The notes under the pieces are model-generated. The model was not told the DNA's origin and searched no databases. It worked only from the letters and a program-made list of their open reading frames with translations. This document shows, one piece after another, positions 1 to 8,361 of a stretch of 64,000 nucleotides of DNA; positions within the stretch are counted from its first letter, which is position 1, and every line of letters starts with the position of its first letter. A program made the translations under genes and the position numbers. This stretch comes from Anaerolineales bacterium (GTDB lineage: Bacteria > Chloroflexota > Anaerolineae > Anaerolineales > Villigracilaceae): positions 1,531-65,530 of the forward strand of contig CAKKRM010000098.1 in the NCBI GenBank assembly GCA_919902735.1, written 5' to 3'.

Positions 1-1452
1 ATGTGGCACGAATACATCAACGCAACCTCCACCGATGAGGTCATAAAATTTCTTGCGGACAAGAAAGAACATGCCCGCATTGTGGCCGGCGGCACAGACC
101 TGATCCTCGAACTTGAGCGCGGCGTCCGCAAAGGCGTGGACGCGCTCATCGACATTTCGCGCATCCCCACCCTGCAACAAATCACAATTGACGAAGACAA
201 CGTCATTCATCTTGGCCCGCTCGTCACGCACAACGATTGTGCCGCGTCCAAACTCATTCGCGGCAAAGCCTATCCCCTCGCGCGCGCCGCCTGGGAAGTG
301 GGCGCGCCGCAGATCCGCAACCGCGGCACGATTGCAGGCAACCTCATCACCGCCTCGCCCGCCAACGACACCATCACCCCGTTGATGGCGCTCGGCGCAA
401 GCGTCACATTACTTTCCACAAGAGGCGAAAGAACAATTCCTTTAAAAGATTTCTACACAGGCGTCCGCAAAAACGTGATGCAAGCCGATGAAATGCTGGT
501 GGATATTTCCTTCCCCGCCCTGACAAAAACCCAGCGCGGGACGTTCATCAAACTGGCCTTGCGCCGCGCCCAGGCCATCTCGCTTGTGAACGTGGCGGTC
601 ATTCTTAATCTGAAAGCGGATACTGTCCAATCGGCATCCATCACGCTGGGGGCCGTGACTCCCATCATCACCCACGCCGTTGAAGCGGAACAATTCCTCG
701 CAAAGAAAAAACTGACCGACAAAAATATTGCCCAGGCCGCGGAACTCGCCGTGAAATCCGCCCATCCCATTGACGATGTGCGCGGCTCTGCAAGCTACCG
801 CCGTGAAATGGTAAAGGTTATCACCGCGCGCGGCCTCACCGCCATACGCGATGAAACTGAACAGGCGGGGATGCCGAAGAGGCCGATCCTTTTGCAGGGC
901 AGGAAGACCGTGGATGGTGGACAGCAAACCACGAGCAAGTTCCCCGAACTCCCAATTGAAACCACCATCAATGGAAAGAAATACTCCTTCAAAAGTGGCC
1001 ATAGCAAAACCCTGTTGCGCCTGCTCCGTGAAGAAGGCATGTTGACAGGCACAAAAGAAGGCTGTGCGGAGGGCGAATGCGGCGCGTGTACCGTCTTTTT
1101 GGATGGACAGGCAGTCATGTCCTGCCTTGTCCCTGCGCCGCGCGCGCATGGCGCGGAAATCGTCACTGTCGAAGGTCTTGCCACCCTCACCCCAACCCAT
1201 CTCCCTGAGGGAGAGGGGCAAGAGGTGAGGGAGCAACTTCATCCCGTGCAGGAAGCCTTCATCGAGCATGGCGCTGTCCAATGCGGGTATTGCACGCCGG
1301 GCTTCATCATGTCTGGCGCAAAGCTGTTGGAAGAAAAAAGCAACCCGACAAAAAACGAGATCGAACAGGCCATCACCGGCAACCTATGCCGCTGCACCGG
1401 CTATTACAAGATCGTCAAAGCCATCGAAGATGCAAGCAAAACAAAAGCTTAA
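1..1452 (+). CDS. Molybdenum hydroxylase, fused FAD-binding and [2Fe-2S] subunit
   Basis: Electron-transfer subunit of a xanthine dehydrogenase/CO dehydrogenase-family enzyme, with two normally separate subunits in one 483-residue chain. Residues 1-170 are the FAD-binding domain (AGGTDL at 29-34, RGTIAGNL near 108-115), 175-285 the CO_deh_flav_C domain, and about 315-480 the [2Fe-2S] protein. The first cluster ligands are in GCAEGECGAC (354-363) and C375, the second in CGYC (428-431) and CRC (463-465). The molybdopterin subunit follows 439 bp downstream, separated by one small gene. Residues about 396-413 are an in-frame palindromic repeat insertion between TVEGLAT and LHPVQ, which are adjacent or nearly so in relatives. 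The ATG is the first base of the window, so an upstream start cannot be excluded, though MWxxY is a usual beginning for this subunit. Substrate cannot be read from this chain. Confidence 0.93.
   Translation: MWHEYINATSTDEVIKFLADKKEHARIVAGGTDLILELERGVRKGVDALIDISRIPTLQQITIDEDNVIHLGPLVTHNDCAASKLIRGKAYPLARAAWEVGAPQIRNRGTIAGNLITASPANDTITPLMALGASVTLLSTRGERTIPLKDFYTGVRKNVMQADEMLVDISFPALTKTQRGTFIKLALRRAQAISLVNVAVILNLKADTVQSASITLGAVTPIITHAVEAEQFLAKKKLTDKNIAQAAELAVKSAHPIDDVRGSASYRREMVKVITARGLTAIRDETEQAGMPKRPILLQGRKTVDGGQQTTSKFPELPIETTINGKKYSFKSGHSKTLLRLLREEGMLTGTKEGCAEGECGACTVFLDGQAVMSCLVPAPRAHGAEIVTVEGLATLTPTHLPEGEGQEVREQLHPVQEAFIEHGAVQCGYCTPGFIMSGAKLLEEKSNPTKNEIEQAITGNLCRCTGYYKIVKAIEDASKTKA
1184..1231. 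repeat. 48-bp palindromic repeat inserted in frame in the [2Fe-2S] domain
   Basis: Outer arms CCCTCACC and GGTGAGGG enclose an inner CTCCCTGAGGGAG hairpin. The element is exactly 48 bp (16 codons), so the reading frame is kept. It encodes the Pro/Gly/Glu-rich stretch LTPTHLPEGEGQEVR between two conserved blocks of the ferredoxin-like domain. Confidence 0.8.
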
Positions 1453-1461
1453 GAGGTAATC

Positions 1462-1884
1462 ATGGGCAAATATAGAAGTTCAGCGGTAAAAAAAGAAATA
1501 CCAAAATCACAAGGCCCGCATTTCGTCTGGCGCGGTCTGGGCTGTCTGATGATGATCATCATCCCGGTCATCTCGAGTGCGGCAGCGTATGAAACTATCA
1601 ACTATGGGCTGGATCACAAATGGACGATTCCATACCAGCTTCTTGGAACTCCGCGCCTCCCGGAAATCATCTATCAATCCGATGCGCTGTGGGCAGTGTT
1701 TGGGCGCATTACCGGAATTCAACACTTTTACGCCTACGCCGTCGTTGGAATTTTGTACATGATCGGCCTCAGCGGCTTCATATCGTTTATTTACGCGCTG
1801 ATCTATCGTATGATCAGCCCATCCCGTTGGGGACCTTTGGATGCGCCGCCCCCGAAATTCAGGCCCAAAAAATATACCCGCTAG
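1462..1884 (+). CDS. Small integral membrane protein embedded in the hydroxylase operon
   Basis: I do not recognise this 140-residue protein. It has a basic N-terminus (GKYRSSAVKKE), a hydrophobic segment at about 27-45 (LGCLMMIIIPVISSAAAYE), a central hydrophilic part, a second hydrophobic block at about 90-118 (YAYAVVGILYMIGLSGFISF), and a basic Pro-rich tail ending PKKYTR. An RBS-like GAGGT lies 6 nt before the ATG. It starts 9 bp after the FAD/FeS gene and ends 6 bp before the molybdopterin subunit gene, so it is surely cotranscribed and translated between two enzyme subunits. Inference: it may hold the hydroxylase at the membrane or link it to a quinone-reactive partner. No haem or metal motif is evident. 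Confidence 0.8.
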   Translation: MGKYRSSAVKKEIPKSQGPHFVWRGLGCLMMIIIPVISSAAAYETINYGLDHKWTIPYQLLGTPRLPEIIYQSDALWAVFGRITGIQHFYAYAVVGILYMIGLSGFISFIYALIYRMISPSRWGPLDAPPPKFRPKKYTR

Positions 1885-1890
1885 GAAGCC

Positions 1891-4089
1891 ATGTCTGAAA
1901 ACTCTGTCGGAAAATCATATCCGCGTGTGGATGCGCGCGGGAAGGTCACCGGGCAAACTCTCTACTCCGGTGATTTAGTCATGAAGGGTATGTTGCACAT
2001 GAAGATTCTCATGGCAGAACGCCCTCATGCCCGCGTGAAAGACATTCGTGTGGAAAAAGCCCTGGCCTCGCCGGGGGTTGTGGCTGTGTACACCGCAAAG
2101 GATGTGCCGCTCAACGAGTATGGATTGCAAATTCCAGACCAGCCCGTGCTATGCGGCCCGGGCGCGAGCAAGCCACACACAGACATCGTCCGCTTCGTGG
2201 GGGATCAAGTTGCAGTCGTGGTCGCCAACTTCGAGGTCGAGGCAGAGGCGGCGATGAAATTGATCGAGGTGGATTACGAAGACCTTCCGCTTCTTTCCGA
2301 CCCGATCACTGCCATGCGTCCCGATGCGCCTCTCCTACATCCAGACAGGGGCGCCACGAACGTGTGCGTGCATTACAAAATCCGCAAAGGGAATGTGGAC
2401 GCGGCCTTCGCCAACGCCGATGTGATCGTCGAAGGCGAATATCACACCCCCGTTCAGGAACATGCCTACCTCCAGCCCGAAGCGGGACTGGCCTATATCG
2501 ACGAGCAGGGACTTGTCACCGTGGAAGCCGCAGGCCAGTGGACACATGCTGACCGGGAAACCATCGCACATGCCCTGGGTCTGCCAGATGAAATGGTGCG
2601 CGTGGTCTACCCTGCCATCGGCGGCGCGTTCGGCGGACGGGAAGATATGTCTGTGCAGATCGTGCTGGCTCTCGCCGCGTGGAAGTTACAGCGGCCGGTC
2701 AAGATCGTCTGGTCGCGGCGCGAATCGATCATTGGGCACGGCAAACGTCACGAGGTATTTCTCAAAGCCAAATGGGGAGCTACCAGCGAAGGAAAACTCG
2801 TCGCAGCAGAATCAGAATTGGTTGGGGATGGAGGCGCGTACATGTACACCTCCAACAAGGTGCTTGGCAACGCGGCCATCACATCCACAGGCCCGTACTT
2901 CATCCCGAATGTAAAAGTGGATGTGTACGGGGTGTACACCAACAACCTGCCCGGCGCAGCCTTCCGCGGGTTCGGCGCGCCGCAAGCCCTGTTCATGGCT
3001 GAGTCGCAAATGAATAAACTCGCCGAACAGCTTGGCATGGACGCGGTGGAGTTCCGCCTGCTGAATGCCCTGCGCGATGGCGATACGCTGGGCGTTGGCA
3101 CGCCTGCCCCCAACCCTGTCAGCATCGTCGAATGCATTGAAGCCGCGCGCGATAAATTTGGCTGGAAGAAACGCAACACGCAACACGCAACACGCAACAA
3201 ACAGCGGGCATCAATCGTCCGTGGTCGAGGTTTTGCGGCGGGCTTCAAGAATGTTGGCTTCTCTTTTGGCTATCAGGAAAACTGCTGGGCGAAAGTTGAA
3301 ATTCACGGCAACGGCGCAATGGATCGCGTTATCGTCCATCACGCGGGCGCGGAGGTTGGGCAAGGCACACACACGGTCATGATCCAGATGGCCGCGCAGG
3401 TTCTTGGAATTCCCGAAAGCAAAGTGGAATTGCGGACTTCGGACTCAGCCACGCAAGGCAACCCTGGCTCTGCCTCCGCTTCGCGCCTGACCTTTATGGC
3501 TGGCAACTCGATCAAAGGAGCAGCGGAAGCCGCCCTGGCAAAATGGAATGTAGAAGAGCGCCCCGCGATTGCAGAGTTCAAATACCTTGCGCCGCGCACA
3601 ACTCCATTCGACAAAGAGACGGGCTATTCCATGCCCAATTTTCAATATGCGTATGTGGCCCAGGCCGCCGAAGTGGAAGTGGATACGGAGACGGGCCACG
3701 TCCGCGTCATCCGTTTGGTCTCTGCGGATGATGTCGGCAAAGCCATCAACCCCGACCTGGTGGTCGGTCAAATTGAAGGCGCGGTGGTGCAGGCGCACGG
3801 CTACGCCCTCCTCGAAGAGTACAAGATGAAAGACGGCAAAGTGCTCACCGATCAGTTCAGCACCTATCTCATCCCCACCATTTGGGATATCCCCGAAAAA
3901 GTGGAATCCGTTTTGGTGGAAGTCCCCGACCCGAACGGTCCCTGGGGCGCGCGCGGCATGGGCGAATTGCCCTACCTGCCCGTTGCGCCAGCCATCGCGG
4001 CGGCCATCCACGACGCGACTGGTGTTTGGATCAGCGAATTCCCGTTTACGCCGGAGCGTGTGTTGAGGGCGTTGGGGAAGATTGAGTAG
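1891..4089 (+). CDS. Molybdenum hydroxylase, molybdopterin-binding large subunit
   Basis: Catalytic subunit (732 residues) of a xanthine dehydrogenase/aldehyde oxidase-type molybdenum enzyme. Visible family motifs are GGAFGGRE (244-251), AAFRGFGAPQ (356-365, the active-site Arg loop), HAGAEVGQGTHT (484-495) and GMGELP (689-694) with the expected base-catalyst Glu at 692. The AYxCSFR loop of true CO dehydrogenase is absent, so this is not CoxL type I. The start is supported by AGGAA 4 nt upstream. Residues about 427-438 are read from a heptanucleotide array (four ACGCAAC units, 3171-3198), an in-frame foreign-looking insertion. Substrate is unknown; co-occurrence in the window with YqeB, YqeC, MocA and SsnA suggests a purine- or xanthine-like hydroxylase with a selenium-containing Mo centre, which is inference. 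Confidence 0.92.
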   Translation: MSENSVGKSYPRVDARGKVTGQTLYSGDLVMKGMLHMKILMAERPHARVKDIRVEKALASPGVVAVYTAKDVPLNEYGLQIPDQPVLCGPGASKPHTDIVRFVGDQVAVVVANFEVEAEAAMKLIEVDYEDLPLLSDPITAMRPDAPLLHPDRGATNVCVHYKIRKGNVDAAFANADVIVEGEYHTPVQEHAYLQPEAGLAYIDEQGLVTVEAAGQWTHADRETIAHALGLPDEMVRVVYPAIGGAFGGREDMSVQIVLALAAWKLQRPVKIVWSRRESIIGHGKRHEVFLKAKWGATSEGKLVAAESELVGDGGAYMYTSNKVLGNAAITSTGPYFIPNVKVDVYGVYTNNLPGAAFRGFGAPQALFMAESQMNKLAEQLGMDAVEFRLLNALRDGDTLGVGTPAPNPVSIVECIEAARDKFGWKKRNTQHATRNKQRASIVRGRGFAAGFKNVGFSFGYQENCWAKVEIHGNGAMDRVIVHHAGAEVGQGTHTVMIQMAAQVLGIPESKVELRTSDSATQGNPGSASASRLTFMAGNSIKGAAEAALAKWNVEERPAIAEFKYLAPRTTPFDKETGYSMPNFQYAYVAQAAEVEVDTETGHVRVIRLVSADDVGKAINPDLVVGQIEGAVVQAHGYALLEEYKMKDGKVLTDQFSTYLIPTIWDIPEKVESVLVEVPDPNGPWGARGMGELPYLPVAPAIAAAIHDATGVWISEFPFTPERVLRALGKIE
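3171..3198. repeat. Heptanucleotide array (ACGCAAC x4) inside the large-subunit gene
   Basis: Four perfect tandem copies of ACGCAAC, read in frame as part of RNTQHATRNKQR between GWKK and RASIVRGRG. The same 7-bp unit appears in the gap-pgk spacer near 40090. Confidence 0.9.
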
Positions 4090-4145
4090 AGCTGGAATCC
4101 AGAAGGTGTTATGACACACCTATTCAACAGAGGTAATATAAAAGT

Positions 4146-4721
4146 ATGAACAACATTAATGGCAAGAAAAAGAAGTTGTCACCAGAACAACGTGAAGAAC
4201 TACTCAGGGCATTGAAAGTCCGTTTCGAGAAAAACATGAACCGTCATAAAGGTCTTGAGTGGGCCAACGTACAAGCCAAGCTGGAAGCTAATACTGAAAA
4301 ACTGTGGTCGCTCCATGAAATGGAAAGAACTGGCGGCGAAGCGGATGTTGTTGGTCATGATAAAAAGACGGGCGAATACATTTTTTATGATTGTTCAGCG
4401 GAAAGTCCTAAAGGCCGCAGAAGTGTTTGTTACGACCGTGAAGCGCTGGAGTCAAGGAAAGAACATAAACCAGAAAATAACGCCATGGATATGGCTGCTG
4501 CCATGGGCATTGAACTTTTAACGGAGGAACAATATCGGGAATTGCAGAAACTTGGAAATTTCGATATGAAAACATCGAGCTGGATAAAAACACCTTCTGA
4601 GATTAGAAAACTCGGCGGCGCCATCTTTGCTGATTTCCGCTACGGCAATGTCTTCGTGTATCACAACGGCGCAGAATCTTACTATGCCGCCAGGGCGTTC
4701 CGTGGCTCGTTAAGGGTCTAG
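4146..4721 (+). CDS. DUF4256 family protein
   Basis: 191-residue soluble protein matching the DUF4256 family by recall of its typical blocks: LSPEQREELL near the N-terminus, MERTGGEADVVG (about 59-70), IFYDCSAESPKGRRSVCYDREAL (two segments about 77-100), MGIELLTEEQYRELQ, and a C-terminal FADFRYGNVFVYHNGAESYYAARAFR (split segments). Biochemical role is unknown for the family. The ATG follows a weak AGAGGT about 10 nt upstream. It lies 56 bp after the hydroxylase operon and is followed by repeat DNA, so it may be the last gene of that unit or independent. Confidence 0.85.
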   Translation: MNNINGKKKKLSPEQREELLRALKVRFEKNMNRHKGLEWANVQAKLEANTEKLWSLHEMERTGGEADVVGHDKKTGEYIFYDCSAESPKGRRSVCYDREALESRKEHKPENNAMDMAAAMGIELLTEEQYRELQKLGNFDMKTSSWIKTPSEIRKLGGAIFADFRYGNVFVYHNGAESYYAARAFRGSLRV

Positions 4722-4726
4722 CGCCC

Positions 4727-4846
4727 GAAGGACACACCGCAATGGCGCACGGTGCAAGTGCCGGGACGATGTGAGCGGAGCGAAGGGTCTCTACGACAAT
4801 CTCAGAGACCCTTCGGTCACGAAGAGCACGCTCCCTCAGGGCGACA
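4727..4846. repeat. Composite REP-like repeats filling the 4722-4907 spacer
   Basis: 4727-4770 resembles a degenerate copy of the element at 38699-38780 (CCCGAAGG, CACCGCA, GTGCAAGTGCCGGGACG). 4771-4846 is a second imperfect palindrome with arms GAAGGGTCTCT and AGAGACCCTTC and flanks GTGAGCGGAGC and GCTCCCTCAGGGCGACAT, of the kind dispersed in many environmental genomes. Confidence 0.6.
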
Positions 4847-4886
4847 TGCAAAGTGACATGAGCAAAAAATACTACGGCGGGCGCGA

Positions 4887-4892
4887 TATAAT
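4887..4892 (+). promoter_or_regulatory. TATAAT hexamer before the alpha/beta hydrolase
   Basis: Perfect -10-like TATAAT ending 15 nt before the ATG at 4908. No Shine-Dalgarno sequence is seen in between, so the leader would be only a few bases. Confidence 0.5.
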
Positions 4893-4907
4893 AAGCTATC
4901 TCCGATT

Positions 4908-5783
4908 ATGCCTTTCCCCTATTTGGACGAAACCAAGGAACTAAATGAAGTCACCCGCAGGGAGGCGGCGGGTTCTTTCGTTGCGCTGCCTGACGGAGTC
5001 ACCCATTTCGAGCTTGGCGGCCCTGCAAACGGAAAGACGATTGTCCTTGTGCATGGCTTCTCTGTCCCGTACTTTATCTTTGACCCTTTGTTCGAGTTCC
5101 TGAAAAATTCTGGCTTTCGAGTCTTAAGATACGATCTGCTGGGGCGCGGATATTCGGACAAGCCCAATCTGCGCTACGATATTCATTTGTTCGTCAAACA
5201 ACTCAAAGACCTGCTCGATGCGCTCAACTTAAACGAAATCACCCTGCTGGGGCTTTCCATGGGCGGGCCTGTCACAACCGCGTTCATTCAAGAACACCCG
5301 CGTTATGTCCGCAAACACATCCTCATCGACCCCTCAGGTGGAACAAGCGTGGAACTCACCCGCCTGCTCAAGCTGACAAGACTGCCGATCCTTGGCGAAT
5401 TAATCATCGGCTTGTTCGGGAGCAAAAACCTGATCAAGGGCATCGCCTCGGACTTTTTCGACCCGAAGCTGGTCGGGCAATTCCAGGCAAAATACAAAAT
5501 CCAAATGGAATATAAGGGGTTCAAACGCGCCATCCTGTCCACCATGCGCAGCGGGATGCTGGAGTCGTTCCTTGAAACGTATCGGAATGTCGGCGCGTTG
5601 AAAAAGCCCACGCTGGTCTTCTGGGGAAAGGATGACAAGACAACTCCCTACCAAGATCACACCCTGATTATGCAGGCTTTGCCCCATGCGGAATTCCACG
5701 CAATCGAAAACTGCGGTCATCTCCCGCACTACGAAAAGCCCGAAGTTTTCAACCCTATTTTATTGGAGTTTTTATCGAGATGA
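4908..5783 (+). CDS. Alpha/beta hydrolase
   Basis: 291-residue alpha/beta-fold hydrolase. HG of the oxyanion hole is in VLVHGFSVP (about 47-55). The nucleophile elbow is GLSMGG with Ser near residue 118, the acid is in WGKDDKTTP, and the catalytic His in CGHLPHYEKPEVF near the C-terminus. A cap region lies between about 150 and 220. No signal peptide. No SD precedes the start; a TATAAT lies 15 nt upstream. The stop overlaps the next start (ATGA), so it is translationally coupled to the DUF1361 gene. Substrate cannot be told; relatives include haloalkane- or ester-cleaving enzymes. Confidence 0.88.
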   Translation: MPFPYLDETKELNEVTRREAAGSFVALPDGVTHFELGGPANGKTIVLVHGFSVPYFIFDPLFEFLKNSGFRVLRYDLLGRGYSDKPNLRYDIHLFVKQLKDLLDALNLNEITLLGLSMGGPVTTAFIQEHPRYVRKHILIDPSGGTSVELTRLLKLTRLPILGELIIGLFGSKNLIKGIASDFFDPKLVGQFQAKYKIQMEYKGFKRAILSTMRSGMLESFLETYRNVGALKKPTLVFWGKDDKTTPYQDHTLIMQALPHAEFHAIENCGHLPHYEKPEVFNPILLEFLSR

Positions 5784-6526
5784 ACAAAATCAAAAATTAC
5801 ATCTACCGAAATAGGCACAGTATCGCCGTTTTCGTTCTGCTCAACACCGCCTGCCTGGTCTGTATTTTGCTGGTGGCGGCGCGGGTGGCATACACAGACT
5901 CTAGGCGGCATACGGGTTTGATTTGGAATCTCTTCCTCGCATGGATTCCGTTCATTTTGGCATACGTGGCGCACGCTGTTTCATGGAAACGCACCTGGTT
6001 GTATCTTGTCATTCCAGTCATCGCCTTCCTCTGGCTGATCTTCTTCCCCAACGCGCCGTATATGCTCACCGACCTGCAAGACCTTGCGCGCGCAGGCGGG
6101 GTGGGCGCTCCGCTTTGGTATGACGTGCTGATCGTAGTCTGGAGCTCGTGGACAGGCACCCTGCTCGGCGTGATTTCCCTGTACCTGATGCAGGACATCA
6201 TCTTCCGCACCGTTGGACGATGGGCAGGATGGGTCTTTGTCTTTGTAATTTCCGGGTTGAGCAGTTTCGGCATTTACATCGGGCGTTTTGTGCGCCTCAA
6301 CTCATGGGACATTCTGCAAAACCCCGCCGAAACCACCATGGAAATCCTCGGCCTCGTTATCGACCCAAGTATGCGCCTCGCCGCGTTCACCATCCTGTAC
6401 ACATTTTTCTTCCTTTTCGTTTTCGTGCTCCTGTATTCGTTCAGCCATATGCTGCAAGAGCAGGCGATCAGAGCGCAAAGCACCCCCGAACAACTTGCAT
6501 CCACACAGCCGACGCAGGTAAATTAA
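5780..6526 (+). CDS. DUF1361 integral membrane protein (copy 1)
   Basis: 248 residues with six or seven hydrophobic segments. It carries the DUF1361 hallmarks LIWNLFLAWIPF (about 46-57), WLIFFPNAPYMLTDL (about 83-97), and GIYIGRFVRLNSWDI. Function of the family is unknown. It overlaps the upstream hydrolase by 4 bp. A paralogue lies 300 bp downstream. Confidence 0.88.
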   Translation: MNKIKNYIYRNRHSIAVFVLLNTACLVCILLVAARVAYTDSRRHTGLIWNLFLAWIPFILAYVAHAVSWKRTWLYLVIPVIAFLWLIFFPNAPYMLTDLQDLARAGGVGAPLWYDVLIVVWSSWTGTLLGVISLYLMQDIIFRTVGRWAGWVFVFVISGLSSFGIYIGRFVRLNSWDILQNPAETTMEILGLVIDPSMRLAAFTILYTFFFLFVFVLLYSFSHMLQEQAIRAQSTPEQLASTQPTQVN

Positions 6527-6527
6527 T

Positions 6528-6744
6528 CTCACCTTACGCAGTTCAATCCCCAAACCGTATCCCAAAAACCATAATCATTTGACCCCTACGGGGTCGCAGG
6601 GCTTCTTGCGTAAGATCAGGTAATAAGTCACCTTACGCAGTCTAGCCACAGCCCGCAGGGTAATAAGCGAACGGAGTTTTTGAATTTTTTTTCTCGAGGT
6701 TTTCTCTGTGAACTCTGTGGCAAATCCTCGCCCTGCGTAAGGTG
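6528..6744. repeat. REP-like region with CACCTTACGCAG inverted repeats
   Basis: Explains the spacer between the two DUF1361 genes. CTCACCTTACGCAG is at 6528-6541. A larger element has inverted ends CACCTTACGCAG (6629-6640) and CTGCGTAAGGTG (6733-6744), with inner blocks TAGCCACAG and CTCTGTGGC. The same CTCACCTTACGC word forms a perfect palindrome at 38662-38693. Confidence 0.7.
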
Positions 6745-6826
6745 AGTCAATAATATTAATTGCGAGTCTTTGCAAGTCATTGCAAGCGGAAGCCGCTACA
6801 ATTGGAGAAAAAAATTGGAGACTGGT

Positions 6827-7540
6827 ATGATTCAAAACATGTACATCAAACTGCAACCCTTCAAGTTTCGGCTGACAGTCTTCGGCTTATTGTGCGGCTC
6901 GAGCCTGCTTTCGGTGGTGTTGTTCCGCGTCCGCACGCTATTGAGCGGCTCCGAAGATTACACCTTCCTGGTCTGGAATCTCTTCCTCGCGTGGATTCCG
7001 CTTGGGATGGCGTACGCAGCTTCGAGCTTCGCAAAGAAGCGCAGGCATCTTTTCGTCGCCATGCCATTGGCCGCCATCCTCTGGCTGGTGTTCTTTCCCA
7101 ATGCGCCCTACATCCTGACAGACCTGCAGCACCTCAGCCATCCGCGCCCAAACATCCCCGTATGGTTCGACATGCTGCTCATCAACTGGTTTGCATGGAC
7201 GGGGATTCTGCTCGGCGTGTTCTCCCTTTTTATGATGCACGATATTGTGCGGCGCGCGTTCGGGCGCGTGGCGGGCTGGTTTTTTGTGCTTACCGTCAGC
7301 ACACTCAGCGGGCTTGGCATTTACATTGGCCGTTTCCTGCGCTGGAATTCATGGGACCTGCTCTTCCATCCGTTTGAACGATTAACAGACTTCCTGTATT
7401 ATGCAACCCACCCGAGCCTGCAATCCATCGTATTCATCAGTGTGTTCTCGGCTTTCTTCATTTTTATCTACATCACCCTGTATGCCTTCGGCTTGTTATT
7501 TCACGAACAAATGCATCAGGTTCCAAAGGAAATTTCATGA
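6827..7540 (+). CDS. DUF1361 integral membrane protein (copy 2)
   Basis: Paralogue of the preceding DUF1361 protein: FLVWNLFLAWIPLGMAYA, WLVFFPNAPYILTDLQHL and GLGIYIGRFLRWNSWD align block by block with copy 1. I chose ATG 6827 (MIQNMYIK) because GGAG lies about 7 nt upstream and the first predicted transmembrane segment then begins near residue 15; upstream in-frame starts would add a charged tail reading into repeat-like DNA. 237 residues, about seven hydrophobic segments. It overlaps yqeB by 4 bp (ATGA). Confidence 0.86.
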   Translation: MIQNMYIKLQPFKFRLTVFGLLCGSSLLSVVLFRVRTLLSGSEDYTFLVWNLFLAWIPLGMAYAASSFAKKRRHLFVAMPLAAILWLVFFPNAPYILTDLQHLSHPRPNIPVWFDMLLINWFAWTGILLGVFSLFMMHDIVRRAFGRVAGWFFVLTVSTLSGLGIYIGRFLRWNSWDLLFHPFERLTDFLYYATHPSLQSIVFISVFSAFFIFIYITLYAFGLLFHEQMHQVPKEIS

Positions 7541-8361
7541 ACCCTCTCATCTTAATTCGCGGCGGCGGCGACCTTGCAAGCGGCGTGGCTTTGCGCCTGC
7601 ATCGCGTCGGCTTTCAAGTGGCGATCCTCGAACTGGACAAACCACTCGCGGTGCGCCGCAGCGTTTGCTTTTCAGAAGCAGTGTACGAGGGAATGCAAAC
7701 TGTCGAGGGTGTCATCTCAAGGCTTGTGTCGGCAGACCAGTTTCAGGTCACGTTGGAGGCGGGTGAAATTCCAGCGCTGGTCGACCCGAATGCAAACATC
7801 CTTCGCAATCAATTTTTGACGAGTCCGCGATCCACTTTTCTTGTGGATGCAAGATTGTTGAAGTCTGAACCTGAACCGCTGAGCATGAACATCCCGCTTC
7901 ATATCGGACTTGGGCCTGGATTCCGCGCAGGAGAGAATTGCCACGCTGTGATAGAAACCCGCCGCAGCCACACCCTCGGCAGGGCGCTGTGGAGCGGAGA
8001 GACCCAACCCGACAACGGCCAGCCCGATGGCGACTCACGCCGCGTGCTGCGTGCGCCAGACTCCGGGACGTTGATTCCCCTCGCAGAGATTGGTGACCAC
8101 GTCAAGGAAGGCCAACTCATTGCAGAGATTCAATCGTCAACCGAAAATCGAAAATCGAAAATCGTAAGTCCCTTCAACGGCCTCCTGCGCGGACTGATCC
8201 ACCCGCGCGTGGAGATCACCGCAGGCATGAAGATCGGCGACGTGGACGCGCGCAACGACCCGTCCATGTGCAAGCTGGTTTCAGACAAGGCGCTTTCCGT
8301 TGGCGGCGGCGTTCTGGAAGCGGTGTTGATAAAACTGAGGGAATTTGAAAATTTAGAGTAA
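7537..8361 (+). CDS. yqeB: YqeB, selenium-dependent molybdenum hydroxylase accessory protein
   Basis: Member of the EF2563/YqeB family found with selenium-dependent molybdenum hydroxylases. It opens with the nucleotide-binding-like LIRGGGDLASGVALRLHRVGF, followed by VAILELDKPLAVRRSVCFSEAVYEG (given here in segments), both typical. A GLGPGFRAGENCHAVIETRRSHTLGR region and a lipoyl-like RAPDSGTLIPLAEIGDHVKEGQLIAEI region follow (about 165-200), then a C-terminal GGVLEAVL. 274 residues, coupled (ATGA) to the DUF1361 gene. Its exact biochemical role is not established; it is thought to act in assembly or insertion of the modified Mo cofactor. A heptanucleotide array is translated in frame at about residues 200-211 (STENRKSKIVS). 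Confidence 0.87.
   Translation: MNPLILIRGGGDLASGVALRLHRVGFQVAILELDKPLAVRRSVCFSEAVYEGMQTVEGVISRLVSADQFQVTLEAGEIPALVDPNANILRNQFLTSPRSTFLVDARLLKSEPEPLSMNIPLHIGLGPGFRAGENCHAVIETRRSHTLGRALWSGETQPDNGQPDGDSRRVLRAPDSGTLIPLAEIGDHVKEGQLIAEIQSSTENRKSKIVSPFNGLLRGLIHPRVEITAGMKIGDVDARNDPSMCKLVSDKALSVGGGVLEAVLIKLREFENLE
8135..8169. repeat. Heptanucleotide array inside yqeB
   Basis: Five consecutive 7-mers: CGTCAAC, CGAAAAT x3, CGTAAGT. The array lies in frame in a surface-like loop between AEIQS and PFNGLLRG. Confidence 0.85.

Noticed and set aside
442-1281. 279-codon minus-strand open frame opposite the FAD/FeS subunit gene
   Set aside because: Antisense shadow of a clearly conserved gene; no family motif and no RBS.
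1891-4089. Aerobic CO dehydrogenase large subunit (CoxL)
   Set aside because: The AYxCSFR active-site loop is missing; AAFRGFG is the xanthine dehydrogenase/aldehyde oxidase type.
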